Shown here one piece after another: positions 33,101 through 40,957 of a stretch of 41,980 nt of DNA. Source of the stretch: Desulfallas sp. Bu1-1 (GTDB taxonomy: Bacteria > Bacillota > Desulfotomaculia > Desulfotomaculales > Desulfallaceae); the NCBI RefSeq assembly GCF_015594625.1, contig NZ_JADNRQ010000024.1, forward strand, positions 1 through 41,980, given 5' to 3'. The notes under the pieces were generated by a model. That model saw only the letters and a list, made by a program, of their open reading frames with translations. It searched no databases and had not been told where the DNA came from. Position numbers and translations under genes: made by a program. Numbering within the stretch: the stretch's first letter is position 1; every line of letters starts with the position of its first letter.

Positions 33101-33866
33101 GACGTTCCCAAAGGCGCTTAAGGGCGACCATAGCATCAAGATCGAGGTTACGCCGGACAGACTGGATCTCTGGGATAACGGGAACAAGTTTATAAATGGG
33201 TTTGCTTTGCCGCATCAGTACGGCAATGGTTTTGGTCCGATTGCCAGCTATGCTCCGCACGGTTGCAACATGCTGTCCTGGTTCACCTTCAAGAACCTCG
33301 TTATGACGGTTACGAGCGGCAAAACCCTCGATGAGGTTCTCCAGGGCCAGGTCATATGGCGGGATGATGCTGCACGCTTCCTGGTCAACATTAGCGCTCT
33401 TTCCTATCCGGAATTCAACGATCCGGTTAAGGCTGCATACATTTACTCGAAGCTGCTGAACGACCGCATCGACTTTTCCGTGCTGGGCAGCGCCGCCAAC
33501 CAGTCGCAGGCCACAAGCATAATCGCCCGTAACGACGGGCAGGGGACGTTCATATTAAACACCAACCGGAATACGACGATGCAGCAGTTAACGACCTATA
33601 TCATCAACAAACTGAACAGCCTGTACCCGCCGGTGGAAAACTACGTCCTGCTGAACGAAGAAGTCTACTACAAAACCTACTATAATGATCTCGAGAACGA
33701 CCCTAAGATGGCCGAACGCTGGAAATACAGCCACAACCCGGCTTACTTCGAGAACAGCCTCGGAGAGGCGTCGTTCAACGGGCAGTGGCTTCCGGGTCCG
33801 GTGTACCGCTTCGACAAGACCGGGAAGTTCGTTGTGACGTTCCAAGCAAGGGACAATCCCAAGTAA
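30186..33866 (+). CDS. Large exported PKD-repeat protein with split vWA-like domain
   Basis: A 1226-residue secreted protein: signal peptide at about 1-30 (ending PPAYA), an Ig-like domain near 155-255, then PKD repeats from about 265, 366 and 456 (each starting PPVA/PPGA and containing YDxDG... WSV... YTVKLTVTD). Further Ig-like units run from about 550 and 645, the latter with an acidic DSDNDGDFNDE loop (near 692) that may bind calcium. From about 770 (ADIIFTLGNTQG) the sequence resembles the first half of a vWA domain. The second half appears only near 1058 (WRDDAARFLVNISALSYPEF), with a beta-sandwich-like insert between. MIDAS aspartates are not conserved. Probably an adhesin. GTG 30186 has AAAGAGGTGG. 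Confidence 0.7.
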   Translation: MKKQKQRYTMLALLMVFLLTLYPVGPPAYAWSDSGLGCPKGQMVNMVNFSPSMGFYLGVWDVQISGAVSGTGKAILINTYSNGGGNGYNFISSSSYSSAARELNGEPSFVTSRISSYESTISWGSGSQKRTYIRRFADLCGATVTGYSQGVVYVQTTPKPNAQINPPSTIKAGEQAKIAISGTSFVPAGSQSQSVTYKFYVDSSLVDSGSGNKSFSKQVSYTFPAAKTYTLKLEATDGVGRTTTVTKTVTVQAGAKPPTPPPGGNMPPVADFDLPSGAEVNESVNVLDRSVDYDGTITRWEWSVSPSSYTGTLGNTGGTLKFTQKGTYTVKLTVTDNKGAKGECTKYIAIGESLPPPPPSEPPEPENKPPVARFSMPSECGPGQTVNVTNRSYDPDGYIAEVDWSVKPSSGVKENNLGDDGGTLVFSELGTYTVKLTVTDDKGDEDSTEEEIEVVNQPPGARIVVPDSIMQGDDVTIRSASRDPDGEIVKLTWSVTPAENMVGELAGEESTVYFDKEGQYKITLTVEDNWGATDTDEVTVTVEPAIPQAFFTDDGAYKQNRRIVLTEAGQSSARYPIIKELDEWEILPAGNGATSEAIRVKDVSPDKKEVLFKTPGTYKVRLRVTNTAGHTSEWYEQTLDIRPDEPPVADFVVQQAYLRDPAVGKKATAEIRDTSYSPDADIIAHRTWKYRYDSDNDGDFNDEQWVVFSDGNETAPSFQTDQVGKYHVELEVTEGFGEDTVAEFVSAEDYLKADTSSKPLNEKRAEVINIRPSVGFDVLRKKKADIIFTLGNTQGTGFDGAIAQNLDGLINQYLKPELAANNVDYQISSVQAQSMTMQDTFNWQVYDHVGRWGENTGGYYTGRNHIIIVGKDVYFYGYGSPAFKDFLFMPDNTSGKKTFTFDLSESGINYHSMEGGGFLFNSKIQNDILSGYVILFAQAGIELYEIPGVNVNSFHNEQYYLLANAPYANKIGTFPKALKGDHSIKIEVTPDRLDLWDNGNKFINGFALPHQYGNGFGPIASYAPHGCNMLSWFTFKNLVMTVTSGKTLDEVLQGQVIWRDDAARFLVNISALSYPEFNDPVKAAYIYSKLLNDRIDFSVLGSAANQSQATSIIARNDGQGTFILNTNRNTTMQQLTTYIINKLNSLYPPVENYVLLNEEVYYKTYYNDLENDPKMAERWKYSHNPAYFENSLGEASFNGQWLPGPVYRFDKTGKFVVTFQARDNPK

Positions 33867-33871
33867 CCAAA

Positions 33872-33901
33872 GGCCCCGCACCATAAGCGGGGTCTTTTTA
33901 T
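33872..33901 (+). terminator. Terminator
   Basis: Stem GGCCCCGC/GCGGGGTC (33872-33879 with 33887-33894) followed by TTTTTATTTAT. Confidence 0.8.
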
Positions 33902-33971
33902 TTATGGCGAAGGGAGGTGGAAGGTATTCCAACAGGGACGAGAACAGCTCCAACGGAGGTGGTTGAATGTC

Positions 33972-35381
33972 GTGAGAAAGAAAGCAGAGCCTTTCTTGCT
34001 GGTTCTGGTGTTGATGGCAGGCGTGTTGGCGCTATTTGCCGGATCGCCGGGCGTGGCCCTTGCCGACAACTGGGACGAATATCGCCTGTGGTCGTACATG
34101 CCTGCGGACAGTCTTAACCTGTATGTGCACCGCAGGCCGGTGGCGATGTTTGGAGTGCAACTCGTAAAGAACGGCGACTACTACAACGTCACCATCAATA
34201 GCGATGCTTACGACCTCGACCACTTTTCCCAACCCGACAAAGGAATAACTGAACACAAGTGGTCCTGGCGGCCGGCAAACAACATATCCTGGACGTCCGG
34301 CAAGCCGGTGACACTGGCACGGGACAACGATTACCTGATCAAGTACGAGGTCAAGGACATGGAAAGCGTCTGGTCCTTCCCAGTGGTCAAGCTCATCAGC
34401 ACGCGTAACGTAAACATGCCCCCCGTGGCCCAATTTAGCGTTAAGCCAAACCCGGCCGTGGTCAACAAGGCGGTGACCATCACCGACCTGTCCTACGATC
34501 CCAACGGGACCCCGATTGCCCAGCGGCAGTGGCGGGTCAAGCCGCCCAGCGGCAGTTGGGGGAGCACAACAAGCACACCGCCGACAAAATTCAGTACCGT
34601 GGGCGAGTGGACAATCGAACTGAAAGTCAGCGACGGCTCCCTCTGGTCCGAGCCGTACTACCAGACGGTCCAGGTGATCCCGGACAACACGCCGCCCGTG
34701 GCCCGGTTCACGGTGCAACCAAACCCGGTCTATGAAGATCAGACCGTCACTTATACGGACACCTCCTACGATCCGGACGGCGACCCCATCGTGGCCCGGG
34801 AGTGGCGGATCAGGAAGGATGGAGGGGCCTGGCAATATTTCACCAACCCGCCGACGCGGTTTGACGCCGTAGGTGGGGCCGGAATCTATGACATTGAGCT
34901 GAGAGTCCAGGACCAGCCGAAACTTTCCCAGTTAGAACCAAAGTGGTCCACCTGGTACCGGCGGACGCTGACCGTGCTGGACAGCTTTGAGGTGGTGGGC
35001 AGCATAACGCCCAACCCCGGCGAGCGCGGCAGGAACATCACCGTCAGGGCGTCGGCGGTAAGACCTTCCGACGGGCAAAAGGTGTTAATCGACAGCATGA
35101 AGGTAATCATCCCATTACCGCAGAAACCAGACGGCAGCGGCGCACTGCCTTCCGGCGTTTCTTCGCATGAAGCCTGGATGAACTACGACGCGGCGAATAA
35201 AATATGGCATTGCACCTACACCATACCCGACCTGTCCGTAAAGGGCCGATGGCCGGACGATGGCACCTATCTGGTCAAGGTGATCGGGTACCGCAACGGG
35301 ACAGCCAAGGAAGATGTGATGGAGCTGACAATCAAAGGCCATATCAAGAGAAGGCTGATTATCAGGACGTTATCCTGGTAG
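33972..35381 (+). CDS. Exported PKD-repeat protein
   Basis: A 469-residue secreted protein. Signal peptide at about 1-32 (FLLVLVLMAGVLALFAG... ALA). A first Ig-like region spans 35-145 (GITEHKWSWRPANNISW). Two clear PKD-like repeats start at about 149 (PPVAQFSVKPNPAVVNKAVT, DLSYDPNG) and 240 (PPVARFTVQPNPVYEDQTVT, DTSYDPDGDP). A last Ig-like domain spans about 340-460 (ITPNPGERGRNITVRASA). The tail is basic without a sorting signal. It is a shorter relative of the 1226-residue protein. GTG 33972 is chosen because GGAGGTGG lies about 10 nt upstream; TTG 33963 would be too close. Confidence 0.7.
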   Translation: MRKKAEPFLLVLVLMAGVLALFAGSPGVALADNWDEYRLWSYMPADSLNLYVHRRPVAMFGVQLVKNGDYYNVTINSDAYDLDHFSQPDKGITEHKWSWRPANNISWTSGKPVTLARDNDYLIKYEVKDMESVWSFPVVKLISTRNVNMPPVAQFSVKPNPAVVNKAVTITDLSYDPNGTPIAQRQWRVKPPSGSWGSTTSTPPTKFSTVGEWTIELKVSDGSLWSEPYYQTVQVIPDNTPPVARFTVQPNPVYEDQTVTYTDTSYDPDGDPIVAREWRIRKDGGAWQYFTNPPTRFDAVGGAGIYDIELRVQDQPKLSQLEPKWSTWYRRTLTVLDSFEVVGSITPNPGERGRNITVRASAVRPSDGQKVLIDSMKVIIPLPQKPDGSGALPSGVSSHEAWMNYDAANKIWHCTYTIPDLSVKGRWPDDGTYLVKVIGYRNGTAKEDVMELTIKGHIKRRLIIRTLSW

Positions 35382-35386
35382 CATAA

Positions 35387-35419
35387 AGCCCTCCCTGCAA
35401 CAACGGGAGGGCTTTTTTT
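35387..35419 (+). terminator. Strong terminator
   Basis: A perfect 9-bp stem AGCCCTCCC/GGGAGGGCT (35387-35395 with 35405-35413) and seven T residues. It closes the surface-protein block. Confidence 0.88.
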
Positions 35420-35530
35420 ATTTATAGGAGATGATCTCAAATCAACATCAGCAAAGGCGGGTTCACCAACTCGTTCAATAGTATGTTCACGGTGTCGGGA
35501 TCCAAACTAACGCCGAATTGGGCATAACGG

Positions 35531-35560
35531 TTGTCGGGGGTAACCAAAAATTGATATACT
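35531..35560 (+). promoter_or_regulatory. Promoter of the DUF433/DUF5615 pair
   Basis: TTGTCG (35531-35536), an 18-nt spacer and TATACT (35555-35560), about 40 nt before the DUF433 start. Confidence 0.5.
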
Positions 35561-35586
35561 TTTCTTAATATCATCAAAGAATTTAA

Positions 35587-35829
<243 letters not shown>

Positions 35830-35839
35830 GTAGATCACT

Positions 35840-36208
35840 ATGAGAATTAAGATTGATGAAAATATGCCTGTTGATGTAATCAATGTTCTTGAAAATGCGG
35901 GGCATGATGTTCATTCAGTTTATACTGAAGGGATTGAAGGGTGCTCAGATCGACAATTAATTGCCATATGTAAAAAGGAAAAACGGCTTCTGATTACCCT
36001 GGATAACGATTTTTCAAATATTATCGTTTACCCGCCCGAAAAGTTTGAGGGTATTATTGTTTTAAGGGTAGAGAACCAGAGCAAAAAAGCTATCATGACT
36101 TTAATTAATAAATTGTTGCCTTTTATTACCTTTAACGCTGGGGATATTGGCGGACAGCTATGGATTGTGGAAGAAGATAGAATTAGAATCAGGGGTATAA
36201 GCTCGTAA
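35840..36208 (+). CDS. DUF5615 PIN-like toxin
   Basis: A 122-residue protein. The start MRIKIDENMPVDVINVLENA carries the first acidic active-site residues (D6, E7), and GCSDRQLIAICKKEKRLLIT and LDNDFSNI give the second acidic cluster, as in Mut7-C/PIN-like nucleases of the DUF5615 family. It probably acts as an RNase held in check by the DUF433 protein encoded just upstream. The SD before ATG 35840 is weak (TTAGG), so it may be translated less than its antitoxin, as expected for such a pair. Confidence 0.85.
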   Translation: MRIKIDENMPVDVINVLENAGHDVHSVYTEGIEGCSDRQLIAICKKEKRLLITLDNDFSNIIVYPPEKFEGIIVLRVENQSKKAIMTLINKLLPFITFNAGDIGGQLWIVEEDRIRIRGISS

Positions 36209-36216
36209 TTCATTGC

Positions 36217-36248
36217 TGGGAAGAAGCGACGTTCCCTTCTTGTTTTTT
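36217..36248 (+). terminator. Terminator of the DUF433/DUF5615 operon
   Basis: Stem AAGAAG/CTTCTT (36221-36226 with 36236-36241), with an alternative GGGAA/TTCCC pairing, followed by TTTTTT. Confidence 0.6.
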
Positions 36249-36269
36249 CATTTACAAAAAATTACACTA

Positions 36270-36296
36270 CCAGGCACATGCCTGGTTTTCTGTTTT
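36270..36296 (+). terminator. Second terminator before Tad operon 2
   Basis: Stem CCAGGCA/TGCCTGG (36270-36276 with 36279-36285) followed by TTTTCTGTTTT. GGGGGTGATA, an extended SD without an obvious gene, follows. Confidence 0.6.
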
Positions 36297-36389
36297 ATTG
36301 GGGGTGATATTTGCGGTGATTTATTGATTAAATAAGTAAAAGAAAGAGCCGGTGTGGAACAAAAAACGACAAGGAGGATAATATTTAAA

Positions 36390-37049
36390 TTGCGGTTCAA
36401 AAAACAAAACATCTCTTTCTGGATGGCCGTGCTCGTCAGCCTGGCCGCCGCCGTATCCCTTTACGCTACTTTCCACTTCACCTACAAACCGGTCAAAGCG
36501 GTGATCGTGGCCAAAACCGTGCAGCCGGGCCACCAGCTTCAGGCGGGCGATTTGAAGCTGGGCACGGTATTCGCCGGTGACTTGAACCCCCGGGCGGTGC
36601 GCAATCTCGAAGATGCCGTGGGTAAATACGCGGTATCCCAGCTGTATCCCGGTGAACAGCTGATCGCCGACCGGCTGGTTCAGGAACCCGACAAAACAAC
36701 CGGCGCGTTCAGCTACCTGGAACCCTACGAGACCTACGTCGCCTTCAACTCGAACGAGGCCCGCTGGCCCAGGGGTATCAAAGAAGGGGACAGGGTAACC
36801 GCCGTAGCGGTGACTGATGAAGGGGCGCTGATCGTCGGTCAGGGCCTGCGGGTAATCGGAACCGACAAGCCGGTGCCCGTATTGGGGCAGATTGAGGCCA
36901 TGAAACAGGCCGTGCCTGACAACGCCTCCACCATTACCATCGCGGTGTCCCGCGAAACAGTTACCAAACTGCTGTTCGCCAAGGCCGAATCCAAGGCGTT
37001 CTATCTCCTGCCCGAACATCCCAAACTGCAACGACAAGGAGGCGCATAG
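36390..37049 (+). CDS. cpaB: CpaB-like Flp pilus assembly protein, second copy
   Basis: A 219-residue protein. One N-terminal anchor (about 9-28, WMAVLVSLAAAVSLYATF), then a SAF domain (VIVAKTVQPGHQLQAGDLKL... VGKYAVSQLYPGEQLI) and a C-terminal part (YVAFNSNEARWPRGIKEGDR... ITIAVSRETVTKLLFA) as in CpaB/RcpC. It differs strongly from the 4617 copy, so it belongs to a separate Tad system. TTG 36390 follows AAGGAGG by 12 nt; a GTG start 36 nt upstream has no SD. One nt separates it from tadA2. It is the first gene of the second Tad operon. Confidence 0.78.
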   Translation: MRFKKQNISFWMAVLVSLAAAVSLYATFHFTYKPVKAVIVAKTVQPGHQLQAGDLKLGTVFAGDLNPRAVRNLEDAVGKYAVSQLYPGEQLIADRLVQEPDKTTGAFSYLEPYETYVAFNSNEARWPRGIKEGDRVTAVAVTDEGALIVGQGLRVIGTDKPVPVLGQIEAMKQAVPDNASTITIAVSRETVTKLLFAKAESKAFYLLPEHPKLQRQGGA

Positions 37050-37050
37050 C

Positions 37051-38292
37051 TTGGATTTTCAGGATATCTTAAAACAGGTGCGGTACCGGGTCGTGAAAAA
37101 ATACGGCGATCTGTTCCTGGAGGATTACGAAAATCGTGAAAAAAAGGAAGAAGTGATCAGAAGGGAAACAAGGGAGATCACGGGCAGGGAGGACCCCGGA
37201 CTCGAGGAATCCGTGATCTCCTACCTCATCGGCCTCGGGCCGGTGGAGAAATACCTGTACCAGCCCGACGTCAACGAAATCATGATCAACAAGAAAGACG
37301 AAATCTGGATTGAAATATCCGGCAGGGAAAAAGAGCGGGCGGACGTTGAGTTTGCCAGCGACGAGGAACTGTTCTCCTTTGTGCAGCGTATAGTACACCG
37401 CTGCGGCAGGAGGGTCAATTTCAACAAACCGCTGGTGGACGCCCGGCTCCCCGACGGTTCCCGGGTCAACATCGTCGTCGCGCCGGTGTCACAAAACCCG
37501 GTCGTCACTATCAGGAGATTCGTGGTCAACTACTTCAACGAAAAGGACCTGGTGGACCAGGGATATATGAGCAAGGAAATGGCCACCTTTTTCAACTACG
37601 CTGTAAGAGGCAAACTGAACATTATCGTCTGCGGCGCCACCGGGTCGGGGAAAACGACTTTTCTGCGCTTTCTGGCCAGTTACATCCCAAAAAACGAAAG
37701 ACTTATCGTCATCGAGGATACCCGGGAACTGGCCCTCGATCATACTCATGTGGTATCCCTTGAAGCGTCCGACAAGGCCAGCATATATGATTTGATGGTC
37801 AACGCCCTGCGCATGCGCCCCGACCGCATTATCCTGGGGGAGGTAAGGGGCGCCGAAGCCTTTGAACTTCTGCAGGCGATGGGCACGGGTCACGAGGGGA
37901 GCCTGACTTCGCTCCACGCCAATTTCGGCAAAATGGAGGCCGTCCACCGGCTCGTGCGGGCCATGATCCGCATCGGCGGTGTCAAGGCCGAGGACCTGGT
38001 TCCCCAGATCGCCGAAACGATAGACATGACCATCTTCATCAAAAAACTGCCCAACGGCAAGCGGAGAATCACCCACGTAACCGAGGTAATAAACAAGGAC
38101 GGTCGTCCCGTGTTCAACGATATTTACCGGTACGACTACATCAACGAAAAGCACGTGGCGGTGGGGAAACTGAGCGACGGGCTGCTGGAACGCATGCGCG
38201 AGAACCTCTTGGGGGAACCCCTGCCCGCCATCGCCCCCTTTGGGAAGAAAACCGAAGGAGGTAAGACATGCTCGGTATTACATGCACTTTAA
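37051..38292 (+). CDS. tadA: TadA/CpaF secretion ATPase, second copy
   Basis: A 413-residue type IV secretion-family ATPase. Walker A GATGSGKTT with K201 and Walker B near MRPDRIILGEVRGAEAFEL. The His box is TGHEGSLTSLHANF, and an Asp-box-like IVIEDTREL lies between them. The N-terminal region (1-90) is the usual CpaF helical extension. TTG 37051 follows AAGGAGG. The 3' end overlaps tadB2 by 25 nt. Its HEGSLTSLHAN box is closer to common CpaF proteins than the TadA at 6162 (HQGSMTTAHAN), so the two operons have different origins. Confidence 0.93.
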   Translation: MDFQDILKQVRYRVVKKYGDLFLEDYENREKKEEVIRRETREITGREDPGLEESVISYLIGLGPVEKYLYQPDVNEIMINKKDEIWIEISGREKERADVEFASDEELFSFVQRIVHRCGRRVNFNKPLVDARLPDGSRVNIVVAPVSQNPVVTIRRFVVNYFNEKDLVDQGYMSKEMATFFNYAVRGKLNIIVCGATGSGKTTFLRFLASYIPKNERLIVIEDTRELALDHTHVVSLEASDKASIYDLMVNALRMRPDRIILGEVRGAEAFELLQAMGTGHEGSLTSLHANFGKMEAVHRLVRAMIRIGGVKAEDLVPQIAETIDMTIFIKKLPNGKRRITHVTEVINKDGRPVFNDIYRYDYINEKHVAVGKLSDGLLERMRENLLGEPLPAIAPFGKKTEGGKTCSVLHAL

Positions 38293-39158
38293 TTGTGCTG
38301 GCGGCGCTGGCCTGGTGCGCGGCCCTGAAAAGGGAACGGTTCCTTTCCGGAATGAGGCGCCTGCTGGCCCGGGCCGAATCTGACAGCGTGTCCCTTTTCC
38401 TGCCGCCGGGCGGGAAAAGGGATACCGCCTTCAAACTGCAGCGCCTGGGGATAAAAATGAGCTACCGCGCGTTTATCATCCTTTCGTGCGCGGTAGGTGC
38501 GTTCCTTGGAGCGGTGGCCATAGCGGCGCTGAACAACCCCATTCTGGCCGTGGTGGCCTTCGTGCTGACCATAGCCTTCGCCCACGGCGAAGTGGACGTG
38601 TTCTACAGGAAGCGCCGGGCGGTTATCGACGAGCAGGCCGAGGTGGCCCTCCAGATGCTGGCGGGCCTGTACCAGGTCACCGGCGACCTGGTGGACACGC
38701 TTAAAAAAGTGAGCCAGGCCACCGCTTCACCTTTAAAAGAGGAACTCCAGCAGGTAATAGCGGAATACAATGCGGGCAAGGACCTGAGCGCGGTCCTGAA
38801 AGACTTTGCCTACCGCGTCGATAACAGGGACATTGAGTTATTCGTGCAGGGGGTGATCCTGTCGGAGCACTACGGCACGGATACTTCCAGAGTTATTAAA
38901 CACATCGCCGAGATCATCCGCAGCCGCCTGCTTTTGCGTGACGAGTTAAAGGCGGAAACCAGGGGCCAGAGCATGACGATCAATCTGTTTCTGCTCCTGG
39001 TGCCCCTGGCGGCGGCGGCGATATGGATATTCTCACCGACCTCCAGGGAAGTGCTGATCCACAGCACAGCGGGGCAGGTTGTCCTGTCCGTCGTGGCGGT
39101 GGTGGAATTTGCGGCCTGGTACCTTACCCGTAAAAAGGGGGTGGTGGAGGAACTATGA
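38268..39158 (+). CDS. tadB: TadB platform protein, second copy
   Basis: A 296-residue T2SSF-family protein. An N-terminal segment (about 3-18), a membrane pair at about 65-108 (FIILSCAVGAFLGAVAIAAL... VVAFVLTIAFA), a T2SSF cytoplasmic domain about 125-235 (ALQMLAGLYQVTGDLVDTLK... EHYGTDTSRVIKHI) and two C-terminal membrane segments. Forms the inner-membrane platform with TadC2. ATG 38268 has GAAGGAGG upstream inside tadA2 and overlaps tadC2 by 4 nt. Arrangement and length are standard. Confidence 0.85.
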   Translation: MLGITCTLIVLAALAWCAALKRERFLSGMRRLLARAESDSVSLFLPPGGKRDTAFKLQRLGIKMSYRAFIILSCAVGAFLGAVAIAALNNPILAVVAFVLTIAFAHGEVDVFYRKRRAVIDEQAEVALQMLAGLYQVTGDLVDTLKKVSQATASPLKEELQQVIAEYNAGKDLSAVLKDFAYRVDNRDIELFVQGVILSEHYGTDTSRVIKHIAEIIRSRLLLRDELKAETRGQSMTINLFLLLVPLAAAAIWIFSPTSREVLIHSTAGQVVLSVVAVVEFAAWYLTRKKGVVEEL

Positions 39159-39940
39159 TAGCTTTATCATGCGCCCTGGTGTTTGTGTCGGTATTGATAT
39201 GGCTATTACGTTCGTCCAAATTTCCCGGTCCGGTGGAAATCCTGGCCCAGATCGGGTCCAAAGTGACATCCCGTGAAAAACTGCGCGCCCTCGGGGTGAG
39301 GCTGGAAGCGGTGAACATGAGGGTTTCGCCGGAACTGTTCACGGCCCTGCGTTTTTCGTCCACGATTGTGCTGGTCGTTGCCGGCGGCGTGCTGATATGG
39401 CGGGAACCATTTCCGGGGATAGCCCTGCTGGTGCTGGCCTTAATAGCCTACAAGCTGCCCGAATCGCACCTGAACAAACTGGAGAAACACCGCAGGGAAG
39501 AAATCAGCCGCGAGTTTCCCATTATGGTGGATATGGTGAGGATATACGCCCAGGCGTCCGACCTCTACCAGGCGCTGAAAATCGTGCCCCACGCCTTAAA
39601 GGGCGAGCTGGCCAAGCAGATGCAGGTTCTAAGCGCGGAGCTGGAAATATCGCCCCTGGCCGAGGCCCTTGAGAACTTCGCCGAACGGTGCAGGCTCCGG
39701 CAGGTGCAGGATTTCGTGGGTGTGGTGCTCCAGGGGATCCGGTCCGGGATGGACGTGGACGAGATATTACAGCGTTACTCCAGCATGGCTTACGAGCGAC
39801 GGGTGACGGAGATCAAACGGAAGATCAAGGCCCAGCCGCTCATTCTCTCCGTCCTGCCCGGCATGTTGATGTTCAGCCTGATCCTGCTGTGGGTGCTGCC
39901 CATGTACACAAACATCATCCAAAAACTAAAAGCGTTCTGA
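39155..39940 (+). CDS. tadC: TadC platform protein, second copy
   Basis: A 261-residue T2SSF-family protein. N-terminal membrane segment (about 2-16), a pair at about 66-105 (FSSTIVLVVAGGVLIW... IALLVLALIAYKLP), a T2SSF domain about 115-225 (REFPIMVDMVRIYAQASDLY... LQGIRSGMDVDEILQRY) and a final membrane segment (ILSVLPGMLMFSLILLWVLP). Start ATG 39155 overlaps tadB2 and has GGTGGAGG. A terminator follows immediately after the stop, so the pilins downstream have their own transcript or depend on read-through. Confidence 0.85.
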   Translation: MIALSCALVFVSVLIWLLRSSKFPGPVEILAQIGSKVTSREKLRALGVRLEAVNMRVSPELFTALRFSSTIVLVVAGGVLIWREPFPGIALLVLALIAYKLPESHLNKLEKHRREEISREFPIMVDMVRIYAQASDLYQALKIVPHALKGELAKQMQVLSAELEISPLAEALENFAERCRLRQVQDFVGVVLQGIRSGMDVDEILQRYSSMAYERRVTEIKRKIKAQPLILSVLPGMLMFSLILLWVLPMYTNIIQKLKAF

Positions 39941-39967
39941 ACCCGCTCCGGCGGGTTTTCTTATTTT
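39941..39967 (+). terminator. Terminator between tadC2 and the pilins
   Basis: A perfect 6-bp stem ACCCGC/GCGGGT with a 4-nt loop (39941-39946 with 39951-39956) and TTTTCTTATTTT. The pilin genes start 84 nt later. Confidence 0.75.
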
Positions 39968-40050
39968 CAGGGGGCGGGAAAGGGGGAATATTCGTAATCA
40001 GCCCCACACAATCACAGTCCCATACAAAATTTTAAGGAGGTTATTTTCCA

Positions 40051-40248
40051 ATGAAAAACTTTTTAAAGCGTTTATGGAATGACGAAAGGGGCAACGCCTT
40101 CATCGAAAACGGCCTGTGGATCATCGTGGTCGTGCTTCTGGTGGCGGGCGCGGGTTACGCCCTGGCCAACCAGGGTATCAAAGCAAAATTTACGGATATT
40201 CAAAACCAGGTTTCAAACACCCAGGTGCCCAACATCGGCGGCAACTAA
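40051..40248 (+). CDS. Flp-like pilin A (65 aa)
   Basis: A 65-residue Flp-type prepilin. After a basic leader (KNFLKRLWNDERG) the cut site Gly is followed by NAFIE, i.e. Glu at +5. A hydrophobic helix (LWIIVVVLLVAGAGYAL) comes next, then a hydrophilic tail of about 22 residues. The usual Flp Tyr at +6 is Asn here. ATG 40051 has a strong AAGGAGGTTAT SD. First of two tandem pilins in operon 2; the long tail could be the exposed face. Processed by TadV. Confidence 0.85.
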   Translation: MKNFLKRLWNDERGNAFIENGLWIIVVVLLVAGAGYALANQGIKAKFTDIQNQVSNTQVPNIGGN

Positions 40249-40253
40249 AACAT

Positions 40254-40290
40254 AAGGGAGGGGAGGGGCAGCGGTACACGCCACTGCCCC
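40254..40290 (+). promoter_or_regulatory. SD plus hairpin between the tandem pilins
   Basis: A strong SD (AAGGGAGGGG, 40254-40263) is 36 nt away from the next ATG (40299). The gap holds a hairpin GGGGCAG/CTGCCCC (40265-40271 with 40284-40290, plus inner GG/CC), with no T tract after it. If folded, it brings the SD to about 9 nt from the start codon. Confidence 0.5.
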
Positions 40291-40298
40291 ATAAACGG

Positions 40299-40478
40299 AT
40301 GATCGAGTTATTAAAGCAGCTCTGGCGGGACGAGCGGGGCAACCAGTTCCTGGAGGTCGCTCTGTATATCATACTGTTCACCCTCGCCCTGGCGCCCTTT
40401 GTATCGGGCCTTGCAGGCGAAGTGGGGACCAAGATGCAGGAAATGCGTGACAAAATCGGGCAGGTGGGCGGCCCTTGA
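40299..40478 (+). CDS. Flp-like pilin B (59 aa)
   Basis: A 59-residue prepilin. The leader MIELLKQLWRDERG is followed by NQFLE, giving Glu at +5, then a hydrophobic helix (VALYIILFTLALAPFVSG) and a short tail with charged residues. It is homologous to pilin A in leader and cut site but has a shorter tail. ATG 40299 has no SD at normal distance; the upstream SD may act across a folded hairpin. The stop overlaps the alternative TTG start of the next gene. Possibly a minor pilin made at a different level from pilin A. Confidence 0.78.
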   Translation: MIELLKQLWRDERGNQFLEVALYIILFTLALAPFVSGLAGEVGTKMQEMRDKIGQVGGP

Positions 40479-40480
40479 GC

Positions 40481-40957
40481 ATGCGGAAGGATTGCCGGGG
40501 TTCGGTCAGTATCGAGGCACTGTTTGTGCTGCCGGTCCTGCTGATGCTGTTCTTTTTCATCATTGAGATGGGCTTTGTCATGTACAACTGGGCGGTGGTT
40601 AACCATGCCGCCAGCGCGGCGGCGGTGGAGGCGGCCATGACCGGCCGTTTCTCCGCCGACATCCGCCAGGCCACGGCGGATCACATCAGGAACTGGACCA
40701 CGGACGGGGATAGCATGAGTTTGAACGCGTTGGGCACAGCGCCCCCGGGGAGCGTCAATCCAAAAACCATCTATGTCTACGGCACCGACGCCAACACAGA
40801 TGTACAGAGGGGTGGCATGATTGACGTCGGCGTGGCGTACCCCTTTAGATTCAGGACATTTTTCTTCGACGCCCTGGGGCGGTGGGCCACGGGTGAAAAC
40901 CAGGTGGTTTTGAAGGTTAATATGAAGGCGGCCAGTGAGGTGTTCTTTGAGCAATGA
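40481..40957 (+). CDS. TadE-like pseudopilin
   Basis: A 158-residue protein. CRGSVSIEALFVLPVLLMLF has the Gly/Glu+5 arrangement of TadE, one anchor helix (about 10-35), the typical helix continuation (NWAVVNHAASAAAVEAAMTG) and a beta-rich tail. ATG 40481 is chosen; TTG 40475 is possible and overlaps the pilin B stop. It overlaps the following gene by 4 nt. Expected to be a minor component of the second Tad pilus. Confidence 0.8.
   Translation: MRKDCRGSVSIEALFVLPVLLMLFFFIIEMGFVMYNWAVVNHAASAAAVEAAMTGRFSADIRQATADHIRNWTTDGDSMSLNALGTAPPGSVNPKTIYVYGTDANTDVQRGGMIDVGVAYPFRFRTFFFDALGRWATGENQVVLKVNMKAASEVFFEQ

Noticed and set aside
37489-38154. Minus-strand open frame of 221 codons inside the second tadA
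   Set aside because: Shadow of a well supported ATPase gene; no SD and His/Asp/Val-rich composition of reverse-strand translation.
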